Source of the DNA: a virus
DNA: 32,804 bases
IMG/VR virus record: IMGVR_UViG_3300028008_000061
Coordinates: 1-32,804 of that record
Reading direction: 5' to 3' (one strand)
A program made the position numbers and the translations under genes. How positions within the stretch are numbered: position 1 is the first letter of the stretch; each line of letters opens with the position of its first letter. The notes under the pieces are model-generated. The model was not told the origin of the DNA. It saw nothing but the letters and a program-made list of their open reading frames with translations, and ran no database searches. Positions 1 to 7,220 of the stretch are shown piece by piece.

Positions 1-628
1 ACGGGTGTTTTGTATTGAACTTATATGTAAGAATGTTTTTAAGTATGCTGTTGTTATTGAAAACTTCAGCATCAAACTGTACTAACTTAATTTTTTCATC
101 AGTATTAAACTTATAGTAACATATAGTATCATCCATTTTTATATCAATGGTATTGTTATTCTTCTTTAGTTTGAATGTAGGTTTTACAGGCCTAAACCAT
201 TTATTAATGTTGTATGTAGCACTAACGCCTATGCATCCATTTGTAAAATCTGTTTCTTCATAGTATGGTGGTAACTGTGACATAGTTAAATCTTCATCAC
301 AATAGAATAGGTAAGTAGGAGATGACATTTGTACAACTCTTTCAGGACCTATTTCTCCTATAAGTTGTGATATAAATGACAGTTCTTGCTTGTACTTACT
401 ATTACAACTTGTAAAATCATCATTAAATGTAAGGTGTAAATCTACTGGGGATTTTATCTTAAATGTATTTGCACATTCGTTAATTATAGCTGGACATCTA
501 CCAGCTAAATGACCAAAAAACTCTGTAGGATTTATATCCTTAAGGAGACTTTCTGGTTTTTTATAACGAAGTTCGCTAATTGACTGATCACTTTGTTCAG
601 GATATGTCGCCCAGTATACTGTTACCAT
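1..628 (-). CDS. Conserved-looking phage protein of unknown function, 3' part cut by window edge
   Basis: The minus-strand frame is open from an ATG at 628 to the left edge, giving 209 complete codons without a stop. The protein begins MVTVYWATYPEQ and then carries a Cys-containing stretch (HLAGRCPAIINEC) and a mixed basic/acidic second half. No signal peptide or membrane segment is visible and I recognise no domain. The ATG follows directly on the TAA of the upstream membrane-protein gene, so the two are probably co-translated in the short operon started by the sigma70 promoter near 1.2 kb. It may be an early or middle protein; that is inferred from position only. The C terminus is outside the window, so length and any family cannot be judged. 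Confidence 0.75.
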   Translation of the reverse strand, partial: MVTVYWATYPEQSDQSISELRYKKPESLLKDINPTEFFGHLAGRCPAIINECANTFKIKSPVDLHLTFNDDFTSCNSKYKQELSFISQLIGEIGPERVVQMSSPTYLFYCDEDLTMSQLPPYYEETDFTNGCIGVSATYNINKWFRPVKPTFKLKKNNNTIDIKMDDTICYYKFNTDEKIKLVQFDAEVFNNNSILKNILTYKFNTKHP

Positions 629-910
629 TTACCACCAACCTATTGCTACACCAAAACCGAATATATTTACTACACCAAAATATCCAGTTAGTAGCATTAC
701 CCAAGCTGCACCTCGTCTATATGCGGCATAACATTGTGTAACACTACCTACGAAAAACCCAGGATAAACAATTAGCATATTAGGATCATCAGCATTAAGA
801 GCAAGTGTTAAACTCGCATAAACAGTAAATATAAAACTTACTAGTTCAAAATAAAATGCTATATGATCACTAGTATAACTATCTAACCAAAAGTCTTTTA
901 TTTTTTGCAT
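629..910 (-). CDS. Small membrane protein with about three transmembrane segments
   Basis: The 93-residue protein starts with a short polar, charged stretch (MQKIKDFWLDSYTSDH) followed by hydrophobic segments at about residues 18-38, 43-62 and 70-92, ending in GWW. It should sit in the inner membrane of the infected cell. Its ATG overlaps the stop codon of the DsbA-like gene by one base (TAATG), and its own stop abuts the next gene, so it belongs to the operon from the promoter at 1.2 kb. I do not recognise a family; small membrane proteins in early phage operons are often host-takeover or superinfection factors, but nothing here shows that directly. Confidence 0.75.
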   Translation of the reverse strand: MQKIKDFWLDSYTSDHIAFYFELVSFIFTVYASLTLALNADDPNMLIVYPGFFVGSVTQCYAAYRRGAAWVMLLTGYFGVVNIFGFGVAIGWW

Positions 911-1170
911 TACTTGTCATAACCAAGTGTGGTAACAAGTGTTTCAAGATCATCATATGCATCTGCATGTGAATCCCAATCACGTTTTTGTGCAATCTTA
1001 ATTGCTTTGTTAATTAGTGAAGGTTTAATATCAAGTTCTTCTGCTACTGCCTTTACAGTATCTTTTAGTCCTGCATTAAGATCTTCAACTTCTTGTAGTA
1101 CTGTTACGCCTTCGCGAACAAGTCTTTCAAGTTTTGCTTTTTCTTCTGCACCATAGGTACGATCACTCAT
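910..1170 (-). CDS. dsbA: DsbA-like double-stranded DNA-binding protein
   Basis: This 86-residue, mostly helical protein resembles T4 DsbA, a small dsDNA-binding protein that binds at late promoters and helps late transcription (established for T4). The shared pattern is a central L-K-D-x-x-K segment, then EEL-x-IKPS-x-x-NK and an acidic C-terminal helix (here DAYDDLETLVTTL). Length matches the T4 protein (about 89 residues). The ATG at 1170 is preceded by a good AGGAG ribosome site in a leader of about 20 bases, and a perfect sigma70 promoter lies just upstream, so it would be made early. It is not the thiol oxidoreductase of the same name: there is no CxxC. The identity rests on weak similarity recalled from memory. 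Confidence 0.55.
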   Translation of the reverse strand: MSDRTYGAEEKAKLERLVREGVTVLQEVEDLNAGLKDTVKAVAEELDIKPSLINKAIKIAQKRDWDSHADAYDDLETLVTTLGYDK

Positions 1171-1197
1171 AGGTTTCTCCTGTTAATAATAAGTACT

Positions 1198-1226
1198 ATT
1201 ATATATGATGTTTATGGAGTTGTCAA
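1198..1226 (-). promoter_or_regulatory. Perfect sigma70 promoter (TTGACA-17-TATAAT)
   Basis: On the minus strand TTGACA (1226-1221) and TATAAT (1203-1198) are separated by exactly 17 bases, matching the bacterial housekeeping consensus at all twelve positions. A start about 7 bases beyond the -10 box gives a leader of about 20 bases carrying AGGAG before the DsbA-like ATG at 1170. Host RNA polymerase should use it immediately after infection. Confidence 0.85.
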
Positions 1227-1239
1227 CTGTTAAGTTGGC

Positions 1240-2019
1240 TTATTGATTATATCTTTCACGTGCAGTAGCAATAACATTATCTGCTGTGCGTAGCCAATCT
1301 AAAAATGCTTGTGCTATTTGTTGTTTAGATACTGTGCCATCTGGCAATCCATTAAGTGCGTGAACGAGCATATCTTTAATAGGCGTTCTATTTACATCAG
1401 AACTAGCTGTAGTATAAACCCATTCCTCCCAAGTTGCAGTTGGCTCCCCGTCTTGATTGTTCGGACCATCGCCACTTCTAGAAGGTGTTGCTTTAGCACC
1501 AGCCATCATACCGTCTACAGCGTCTTTAACACTGTTTGGATCGGCATATGTTAATGGATCTACAAGATTCTGTGGTATCCAAGCAAGTACGTCTTGAACA
1601 GTTTCTGTAGTTTTGTATAGTTGCCCAGGAATGTCTGTATCTGCTAAATCATCACCTGCTTGAGTACTAGAAAAATCTAATTCACAAACATGTGATGCAT
1701 GTGGTAACAGTGTGTTATAAAATGCGTCCCAAGTAGAACCTTGTACGCTAATACCAAATGGTCTTGCCAAAGCATTCCACGCCTGTGGCTGAGTGCTGTC
1801 AGGCATTTCTGGACCTAATCTTTGTTTTATTCTTTGAGCTATTTGACTCATCTTAGTTGGATCATCTTGTAATCGTACACTTCTAACAATACCTACATCC
1901 TTATCCATAACAGAGATATAATAACAAATTATATTTTCCCATTGCTCTGGTGTAAAAGAATCTTTAAACTCTTTAGCTGTACTAATTCTTTGATTTTCGA
2001 ATAATTCTAGAACTTTCAT
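1240..2019 (-). CDS. Unknown protein with capsid-targeting-like N terminus
   Basis: The 259-residue protein has no domain that I recognise. It begins MKVLELFENQ, which resembles the start of T4 Alt and other T4 internal head proteins: a short basic/hydrophobic peptide ending in an [L/I]-x-E site (here L6-F7-E8) of the type cut by the prohead protease gp21. The rest is soluble and fairly acidic, with a Gly/Asp/Asn-rich linker at about residues 178-195 (SRSGDGPNNQDG) separating two helical regions. Its ATG follows the stop of the 801-residue protein with no gap, so the two are coupled and may work together. Packaging in the head is inference from the N terminus and the neighbours, six of which share the tag. 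Confidence 0.7.
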   Translation of the reverse strand: MKVLELFENQRISTAKEFKDSFTPEQWENIICYYISVMDKDVGIVRSVRLQDDPTKMSQIAQRIKQRLGPEMPDSTQPQAWNALARPFGISVQGSTWDAFYNTLLPHASHVCELDFSSTQAGDDLADTDIPGQLYKTTETVQDVLAWIPQNLVDPLTYADPNSVKDAVDGMMAGAKATPSRSGDGPNNQDGEPTATWEEWVYTTASSDVNRTPIKDMLVHALNGLPDGTVSKQQIAQAFLDWLRTADNVIATARERYNQ

Positions 2020-4425
2020 TTAAACCTCAACCCTTACTGGAATATTAAACTTTTGAAAAGTACTATTAAGTAACTGTTTAGTTTCATCATCTATTGTGCC
2101 ACCATCATCAAACTCGTCTAGTAAAGACTTGCCGTTGTTTTGTTGTCTATACGCATATAGTAACGACAGCATTTGCTCTCTTGATTCTATTCTATTAATA
2201 CCGTCTTGTAGTTTTGCGTCATCCCAACTAAATGTGTTTTCAGCATCTTTCCATAATGTTAAGATATCATCGCCAGTTGTGCCTAGATTGTCCATTCCAA
2301 GTCCTATTGCTCCGCGAGCATCAAACCCTAAAGGTCTAAGAACACTAATTAGTTTTAGTACTATAGGATCTTGTTTGCTATCTAACGGTTTGCCAGCATT
2401 AAACCCAGGGTTTCTTGCCATCATCCATCCGCTTACACTTGATCCACGTCTTTGATTCTGTCTTAGATATACAGTAGCATTATCTTGTAGAACACCAATT
2501 CCAGTTATTTGATTTCTTTTATCTTCAGGAACTGTAAATTTCCATATTCTATTTCTAGCATCATGTGGTTGAATATTCATCCAATCTAATGTACCTGTTT
2601 GTTCATCTTCAGCATTGCCGTTGTCTGGTACTGGCGGAGTTCCACCTGGTTCAAATGGTGCCGTTGTTCCTGGCCAAAATATTACGTTTAATGGCGGCAT
2701 ATTATAAACTTCAGCCTCTTGCCCATTTATTTTAATAATGTCTCCAGTTTTTAATGTAGTGTCTTGAATAGGATCTGTTAAATTAGTATACTCTCGAACA
2801 CCGTCAACAACTTCATACTTACGTTCAGCTTCGCCTGCATCTTCGCCACTTGTTTCTTCGCCATCTGTTGTAGCAGTATTATCTGCACCTGGTATATTTG
2901 AAGCTCTATCTTTATCACCATCAGTAGTGCCGTCATCTGCGCCATCAGTATTACCAGTAAATGCTTCTGGTTCAATATCATTAACTTCTTTCCAGTCTGC
3001 GGCAAGTGGAAGTCTAGGTCCAGGACCTCTACCGCTTGACAATTCATTACCGTCACGATCATATACACGATAACGTCTACTTTGTCCAGAACCAGTCACT
3101 TCCTTGTAAGCTGGTTCGCCACTTGTTTCTTCGCCACTTGTTTCTTCGCTACCTGTTGTACCTTGTTCACTTGGATCACCACTAGCATTACTAGTAGTTA
3201 CGCCAATTACTGTAGACGCTTTTGTAAACAATTCTTTCTTAAAGTCAGGGAAGACGTTTCTAAAGTTTTCGTATTTGCCTAATATCTGTTGTATTTGTTC
3301 TTTTTGCATGTCGGTAGGTTCTGCTTCGTCAATTCGTGCTTCCAACATTTTAGATATTGCACTTTTAAAAGGTATGATACTTTCATTTAGGCTATCAATT
3401 ATTCCCTGTAGTTGTTCAATATCAGCTTTAACTTCTTTAATTTTAGCAATAGTTTCTGGACCAACATTACCATCTACAGCAACTCCGGTGATTGCTGATT
3501 GAAACTGTCTAACGGCTTCTGTAGTCTTTGGACCATATGCGCCATCAACTGTGCCAGTGTCTAGGCCTAGGTCTGTTGTTAAAAATGTTTGTAATTCTCT
3601 AATAGCAGGTACTTGCTCTTTGTCATTCTGTAACCCACCTAAATTACTATTAGCAAAGTCATCTAAAGTATCATAAACTTGTGTGACAGTTTGGTCAGGT
3701 AACGTAGTTACTTCAACGTCATTGTTAGTAGTATCTGCAGTAGCTGTATTAGCTGTGTTATCTGTAGCAACAGCCTCTAACGGTCCACTACCATCTGCTT
3801 TCATTACTTTAGCGGTTGGAAATGCTGCTTTAAACTGTTCTAGATACTGTTCTTCAAAGTATACTCTTGTTTGTTGCCCTTGTCTAACCATATCAGCATA
3901 GGGCTCTTTGCCTCTATATCTTACTATGCTATGACCTTGTAAACTTCTTGCATTGGGTGTGTAGAAAAATTCTTGTGTAGGACGTAGTTGTGCATTAGCA
4001 CCGCCCTGTTGAATGCTGAATATTGATTGTGAAGCTTGTGGTAATAAGTTTATACGTGCTTGTTGTACAGCTAAATTACGATGTTGTACATTTCTTGCAC
4101 TAGCTCTTACAGCCCTATATGAGCCGCCGTCTAAAGTTCTTATCTTTCCATCAGTACCAATTAATGTACTTAATCCTAATTTTTCAGCTGCGTGATAAAG
4201 AACATAATTAACTCTAAATGATTCGCTTGATGCAATACCTTTAAAAAAGCCGCCGATGCCTCCTGTATTTTCGTTAACATCTCTTGCAGCTTGCTCCATT
4301 GCAGCAAGATCTTGCAAAGTCATTCCAGTTTTTGCATATTGATCAATAACAGCGTTTAGGCTATCCCAATTCTGTCTTTCATCAATTCTTTCAAGTTTGT
4401 TGATTAAATCACGCATATCGGACAT
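2020..4425 (-). CDS. Large internal or virion protein with peptidoglycan-binding domain
   Basis: The 801-residue protein has a helical N-terminal region (about 1-230), a clear PG_binding_1 type domain at about 275-333 (repeat signature with G-T-V-D-G-x-Y-G-P-K-T and A-V-D-G-N-V-G-P-E-T), a coiled helical stretch to about 410, then an acidic low-complexity region holding Glu-Glu-Thr-Ser-Gly repeats near 430 and 525, and a folded C-terminal part from about 640. The N terminus MSDMRDLINKLERIDE carries an I-x-E site at 14-16, a looser version of the tag in the neighbouring genes. PG_binding_1 domains normally attach lysozymes or amidases to the cell wall, but no catalytic domain is seen. It might be injected or hold the wall during DNA entry; this is inference. 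Confidence 0.7.
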   Translation of the reverse strand: MSDMRDLINKLERIDERQNWDSLNAVIDQYAKTGMTLQDLAAMEQAARDVNENTGGIGGFFKGIASSESFRVNYVLYHAAEKLGLSTLIGTDGKIRTLDGGSYRAVRASARNVQHRNLAVQQARINLLPQASQSIFSIQQGGANAQLRPTQEFFYTPNARSLQGHSIVRYRGKEPYADMVRQGQQTRVYFEEQYLEQFKAAFPTAKVMKADGSGPLEAVATDNTANTATADTTNNDVEVTTLPDQTVTQVYDTLDDFANSNLGGLQNDKEQVPAIRELQTFLTTDLGLDTGTVDGAYGPKTTEAVRQFQSAITGVAVDGNVGPETIAKIKEVKADIEQLQGIIDSLNESIIPFKSAISKMLEARIDEAEPTDMQKEQIQQILGKYENFRNVFPDFKKELFTKASTVIGVTTSNASGDPSEQGTTGSEETSGEETSGEPAYKEVTGSGQSRRYRVYDRDGNELSSGRGPGPRLPLAADWKEVNDIEPEAFTGNTDGADDGTTDGDKDRASNIPGADNTATTDGEETSGEDAGEAERKYEVVDGVREYTNLTDPIQDTTLKTGDIIKINGQEAEVYNMPPLNVIFWPGTTAPFEPGGTPPVPDNGNAEDEQTGTLDWMNIQPHDARNRIWKFTVPEDKRNQITGIGVLQDNATVYLRQNQRRGSSVSGWMMARNPGFNAGKPLDSKQDPIVLKLISVLRPLGFDARGAIGLGMDNLGTTGDDILTLWKDAENTFSWDDAKLQDGINRIESREQMLSLLYAYRQQNNGKSLLDEFDDGGTIDDETKQLLNSTFQKFNIPVRVEV

Positions 4426-4437
4426 GGTTTAAATCCT

Positions 4438-4770
4438 TTATACTGTCTTGGTCTTTTCGCTTAACTTTTTTGAAAGTGTAGCTTTATATGATGTTTCAGT
4501 AGCAATTGTCATATCAGCACCTTGCTCTGTTGCATTATCATAATCCATTGCATGGTATACACTTGAAATGTAATCTGCTGCTTTAGTAATTTTAGATTGT
4601 TGCCAGCCTTCAATACCTTCTGCTTCACTTACTGTTTTAAGCATATCGTGTAATTGGATAGCATATTTTGCAATTTTATATAGGTCTGCACGAGCCATCT
4701 GTACTTCGTGATCACGTTCAGCTGCATGTGCTAAATCTCCAAGACCTTCTTTTAATTCATTTTTATTCAT
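4438..4770 (-). CDS. Small helical protein with packaging-like N terminus
   Basis: The 110-residue helical protein begins MNKNELKEG, with L6-K7-E8 as a possible prohead protease site. The central part (LYKIAKYAIQLHDMLKTVS ... EGWQQSKITKAADYISSVYHAMDY) is a pattern I remember from conserved hypothetical proteins of marine T4-like phages; no function is known to me. The ATG at 4770 is preceded by TGGAG and by a GATAAATA late box at 4808-4801, giving a leader of about 27 bases. It lies between the cysteine-rich protein and the 801-residue protein, so it is probably a late gene of the same internal-protein cluster. Confidence 0.75.
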   Translation of the reverse strand: MNKNELKEGLGDLAHAAERDHEVQMARADLYKIAKYAIQLHDMLKTVSEAEGIEGWQQSKITKAADYISSVYHAMDYDNATEQGADMTIATETSYKATLSKKLSEKTKTV

Positions 4771-4800
4771 TGAGTTAACTCCAGTAATACGTATTAAGTG

Positions 4801-4808
4801 TATTTATC
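4801..4808 (-). promoter_or_regulatory. Late promoter box GATAAATA
   Basis: The minus strand reads CGATAAATA here, one base from the T4 late consensus TATAAATA. It overlaps the stop codon of the cysteine-rich gene and lies about 30 bases before the ATG at 4770, leaving room for a ribosome site. The same octamer precedes several other late-type genes in the window. Confidence 0.7.
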
Positions 4809-5313
4809 GTCTTGCAGCACCGCCGCCCATTAAATTAGTATTCATGTCTTGTGCGTTTTTTGCTGTACCATCTGCATTAGTTGCTTGTGGTGCTTTCGGT
4901 GCGCCGTATTTTCCTTTTTTAGAAATCTTACGTTTTGCCCCTGGAACACTTGCTACTGAAGCAATAGATCCTGCACTAGTACCACCTGCTGTTGCATCTT
5001 CCTTCATAGCTTCGGCATGCATTCTTGCTCTTTCACTAACAGCATTACAGTTACAATGCTTACAAGTTGGAGGACATGTGCAATCTTCTGCTTTAGTATC
5101 TGCACCACAACACTTGTCTGAACAGTGTGTGTCTTTGCTTTCCATAATATCTGGAACACCATTGCCGTTCTCATCTCTCCACCAACTACCTGATTCGTCA
5201 TGTGAGTCGTGTTCACATTTACAGTCTGGTTTACAATTGTGCATTTCACATCCACAATCTTTACAATGATATGTGTGTGCTGCACCTTCTTTAATTACGT
5301 CTTGCATTCTCAT
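4804..5313 (-). CDS. Cysteine-rich metal-binding protein with EF-hand-like loop and packaging-like N terminus
   Basis: The 169-residue protein holds 14 cysteines within residues 17-89, in CxxCxC and CxxxCxC groups with histidines between them, which suggests zinc or other metal clusters in the manner of a metallothionein or multiple zinc knuckles. Between the two Cys groups lies a 12-residue loop D47-x-N49-x-N51-G52-x-x-D55-x-x-E58, the pattern of an EF-hand calcium loop. The N terminus MRMQDVIKEG has an I7-K8-E9 site like the T4 capsid-targeting peptide. The C-terminal third is Ala/Gly/Lys-rich and basic (AGGTSAGSIASV, KRKISKKGKYG). Start could be Met1 or Met3. The family is unknown to me. 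Metal delivery or protection in the capsid is only a guess. Confidence 0.7.
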   Translation of the reverse strand: MRMQDVIKEGAAHTYHCKDCGCEMHNCKPDCKCEHDSHDESGSWWRDENGNGVPDIMESKDTHCSDKCCGADTKAEDCTCPPTCKHCNCNAVSERARMHAEAMKEDATAGGTSAGSIASVASVPGAKRKISKKGKYGAPKAPQATNADGTAKNAQDMNTNLMGGGAARR

Positions 5314-5325
5314 AATATTAGTTCC

Positions 5326-5766
5326 TTACCACTTACGACATGACCAGTAACGTGCCTTATGACGCGGTCCTGGACTATCACAGTTATGTCTTGCTCTAAA
5401 GCTCTTGCGTCTTTTAGGATTAGACTTTTTAATTTTAACACCCTTTTGGCCAAAGTTAACTTTAACTACATTGCCTTTTGGATTCTTAACATATACTTTA
5501 AACTTCTTAACATCGCCAGCCATTGGCTTGCCTAGTTTAACTTTACGTCCTTGATACTCTGCTTCTTCTAGACTTTCTTCGTCGTATAGCATGTGCATGT
5601 CGCCTTCCCATGTATACTCGTCTTCGCCTACTTTGACGCAATTGTTTACACGAACGCCGTCTTTCATCTTGGTGCCGTCTTTACGGTAACCTTTCCAACA
5701 TTTAGGGTCTAAGCGTTGTTTTTCTTCTAAGTCAATACTTTCAGATATAATATCAATTATTTTCAT
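5326..5766 (-). CDS. Basic protein with Cys/Trp C-terminal motif and packaging-like N terminus
   Basis: I place the start at the ATG at 5766 rather than the in-frame TTG three bases earlier, because AGGAGAG lies at the right distance. The 146-residue protein begins MKIIDIISES, with I7-S8-E9 as a likely prohead protease site. It has a CWKGYRKDGTKMKDG...NNC module near residues 20-42, a beta-rich lysine-rich middle, and ends in a basic motif SFRARHNC followed by ARYWSCRKW. I recall similar endings in marine T4-like phage proteins but know no function. The Arg/His/Cys/Trp content suggests nucleic-acid or metal binding. It overlaps the end of the upstream gene by 14 bases. Confidence 0.75.
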   Translation of the reverse strand: MKIIDIISESIDLEEKQRLDPKCWKGYRKDGTKMKDGVRVNNCVKVGEDEYTWEGDMHMLYDEESLEEAEYQGRKVKLGKPMAGDVKKFKVYVKNPKGNVVKVNFGQKGVKIKKSNPKRRKSFRARHNCDSPGPRHKARYWSCRKW

Positions 5767-5959
5767 CAACTCTCTCCTTTAATATGTCCTTCATTACTCG
5801 TGTGCCAGTGTTTGTAAAGAAACGCGGCGCAACACTATGTATTAATAATGCTGGCACAAGTAACTGTAACTTTATAGCTGTATTTATCGCAGCCTTCATA
5901 TGTTGTAGTCCTGTTTCACCTTGCTTTTCTAGGTGTAATTTGCATTGTTTACTAAACAT
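5753..5959 (-). CDS. DUF6356-like small membrane-associated protein
   Basis: The 68-residue protein begins MFSKQCKLHLEKQGETGLQHMKAAINTAIKLQLLVPALLIHSVAP and resembles the DUF6356 family, whose members share an N-terminal H-L/P-x-x-x-x-E-T/S-x-x-x-H segment, one hydrophobic segment (about residues 23-45), an invariant-looking I-H-x-x-x-P, and a C-terminal T-x-x-R helix. The role of the family is unknown to me. The gene fits exactly between its neighbours: the ATG shares one base with the stop upstream, and its end overlaps the next gene. It lacks the packaging-like tag of those neighbours. A GATAAATA box lies inside its coding sequence. Confidence 0.65.
   Translation of the reverse strand: MFSKQCKLHLEKQGETGLQHMKAAINTAIKLQLLVPALLIHSVAPRFFTNTGTRVMKDILKERVDENN
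5881..5888 (-). promoter_or_regulatory. Possible internal late promoter box GATAAATA
   Basis: The minus strand reads CGATAAATA within the DUF6356-like gene, about 112 bases ahead of the next ATG at 5766. The octamer is the same as at the clear late sites, so late transcription of the Cys/Trp-tailed and cysteine-rich genes could begin here. Being inside a gene, it may also be chance in AT-rich DNA. Confidence 0.4.
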
Positions 5960-6996
5960 TATTTCTTCTTTCTTCCGCTTTTCATATTAGCACACCAGTG
6001 TAGCATCTTTGCCTTTTCACCACTTGCTTTTTTAGCACGTTTGCGTAGTGCTGTTACACTACCATTGCAACTAGCACCTGACTTCTTTACTCTACCAGGT
6101 CTGCTTTTGCCTTTTTTCTTACCGTCAGCAAAGTTTTCTTCTACTGGTGCATCCATGTGTTGCTTGATATCTTTGGCTGTACGTTCAAACTTGTGATCTT
6201 TGTATTTAAATCCTATGCCGCCAGCTTCTTCCCAATTACGAATATTAACACCGTAGTCATCAATTAGTATATTAGGTGTACCGTCTTTTGCTGTAGCAAA
6301 TTGTGGTTTATTGTGTGTAACAATTACTTCTTCCGGAAGGAAAAACGCTAAATTCTTTTTAACCCATTCACGCTTATGCGGCTCACTACGAGGATCATCT
6401 GCTAGTGGACTTGTACAAATTTTGTATTTGCCTTTTACTCTTTTAATAAGCATAAGCAGTTGTCTTGCTTGTGGAAGTACAGGTAAGTTTAACCAAAAAT
6501 CTTCAACATCTTTGATTTTACTAATTGCTGCTGCAGGATCTTCAATGTCTCTAAAACTGTCTTTGCCCATTACTTTAGCCCATTCGCCAAAGAAGTCAGC
6601 AAGTACTCCATCCATATCAACAAATATTTCTGTATTAGCTGAAATTTCACCTAATGCTTCACTAAGTCCATCTTTAGAAATAAAGGAAAATAACTCTCTT
6701 GCTGTTTTTTGTTTAACAGGTGGTTGCGGTTCTTCTAACGTATGTCCGCCTTCAATAATTGCCCACTCTGCAGCTGTATAACGTGGAGCTTCACTTTCAG
6801 TCATACCTAAGTTAAATAGTACGTTAGTTGATTTACCTTTTACTTTTTTGCTTAGTTGTGGAGGACGTCCGTCTTTGTCTACAGTGTTACCAAACTTTGC
6901 TGCTTGTGTTTTAATTTCGTCTGTATCTACGTCAACAGTGGTGTTAACACCTTTTACAATTCTGCCATCTTCGTTTAGTAGTTCGCTTATCTTCAT
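5959..6996 (-). CDS. HAD-family 5'(3')-deoxyribonucleotidase-like phosphatase with packaging-like tag
   Basis: The 345-residue protein has a HAD phosphatase domain at about 122-270: nucleophile and acid/base D127-x-D129 in FVDMDGVLADF, motif II T195 in ICTSPL, a lysine in HNKPQF near 230, and motif IV D246-D247 in ILIDDYG. This layout is that of the 5'(3')-deoxyribonucleotidase (NT5C) group, which dephosphorylates deoxynucleoside monophosphates; the true substrate is unknown. About 120 residues precede the domain, starting MKISELLNED (L7-N8-E9 as a possible protease site). The C terminus is a separate basic module with SCNGSVTALRKRAKKASGE and HWCANMKSGRKKK. It overlaps the upstream gene by four bases. 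The three-part layout suggests a tagged enzyme with a nucleic-acid-binding or packaging tail. Confidence 0.75.
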   Translation of the reverse strand: MKISELLNEDGRIVKGVNTTVDVDTDEIKTQAAKFGNTVDKDGRPPQLSKKVKGKSTNVLFNLGMTESEAPRYTAAEWAIIEGGHTLEEPQPPVKQKTARELFSFISKDGLSEALGEISANTEIFVDMDGVLADFFGEWAKVMGKDSFRDIEDPAAAISKIKDVEDFWLNLPVLPQARQLLMLIKRVKGKYKICTSPLADDPRSEPHKREWVKKNLAFFLPEEVIVTHNKPQFATAKDGTPNILIDDYGVNIRNWEEAGGIGFKYKDHKFERTAKDIKQHMDAPVEENFADGKKKGKSRPGRVKKSGASCNGSVTALRKRAKKASGEKAKMLHWCANMKSGRKKK

Positions 6997-7220
6997 TTTT
7001 TACGTCCCCTAAATCCTTGTGGCATATTCATTTGTCCGTGCATTTTAGGAAGTCCAAACCATAGTTGGAACCATTCTTCGTCACCAGGTTTAATGTTTTT
7101 GTCACGCATTGTACGTGCATTTGAATTAGCGGCATCGCTGATATTTTCAAGGGTATATTCACTATACCCTTTAAACTCATTTACGCCTGCAAGTTTTTTG
7201 ATATATTCGAGCTCGTCCAT
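6993..7220 (-). CDS. Small conserved-looking protein with YIKKLAG N terminus
   Basis: The 75-residue protein begins MDELEYIKKLAGVNEFKGY and ends in a Met/Gly/Arg-rich basic tail (MPQGFRGRKK). A V-N-E at 13-15 is a weaker counterpart of the [L/I]-x-E sites in the neighbouring genes. I recall similar starts in marine T4-like phage proteins, without known function. It shares one base with the stop of the nucleotidyltransferase gene and overlaps the HAD gene by four bases, so it is translated as part of the same chain. Confidence 0.7.
   Translation of the reverse strand: MDELEYIKKLAGVNEFKGYSEYTLENISDAANSNARTMRDKNIKPGDEEWFQLWFGLPKMHGQMNMPQGFRGRKK

Noticed and set aside
4844-5269. Plus-strand frame opposite the cysteine-rich gene
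   Set aside because: The minus-strand protein has ordered Cys clusters and fits its neighbours; the plus frame has no supporting signal.
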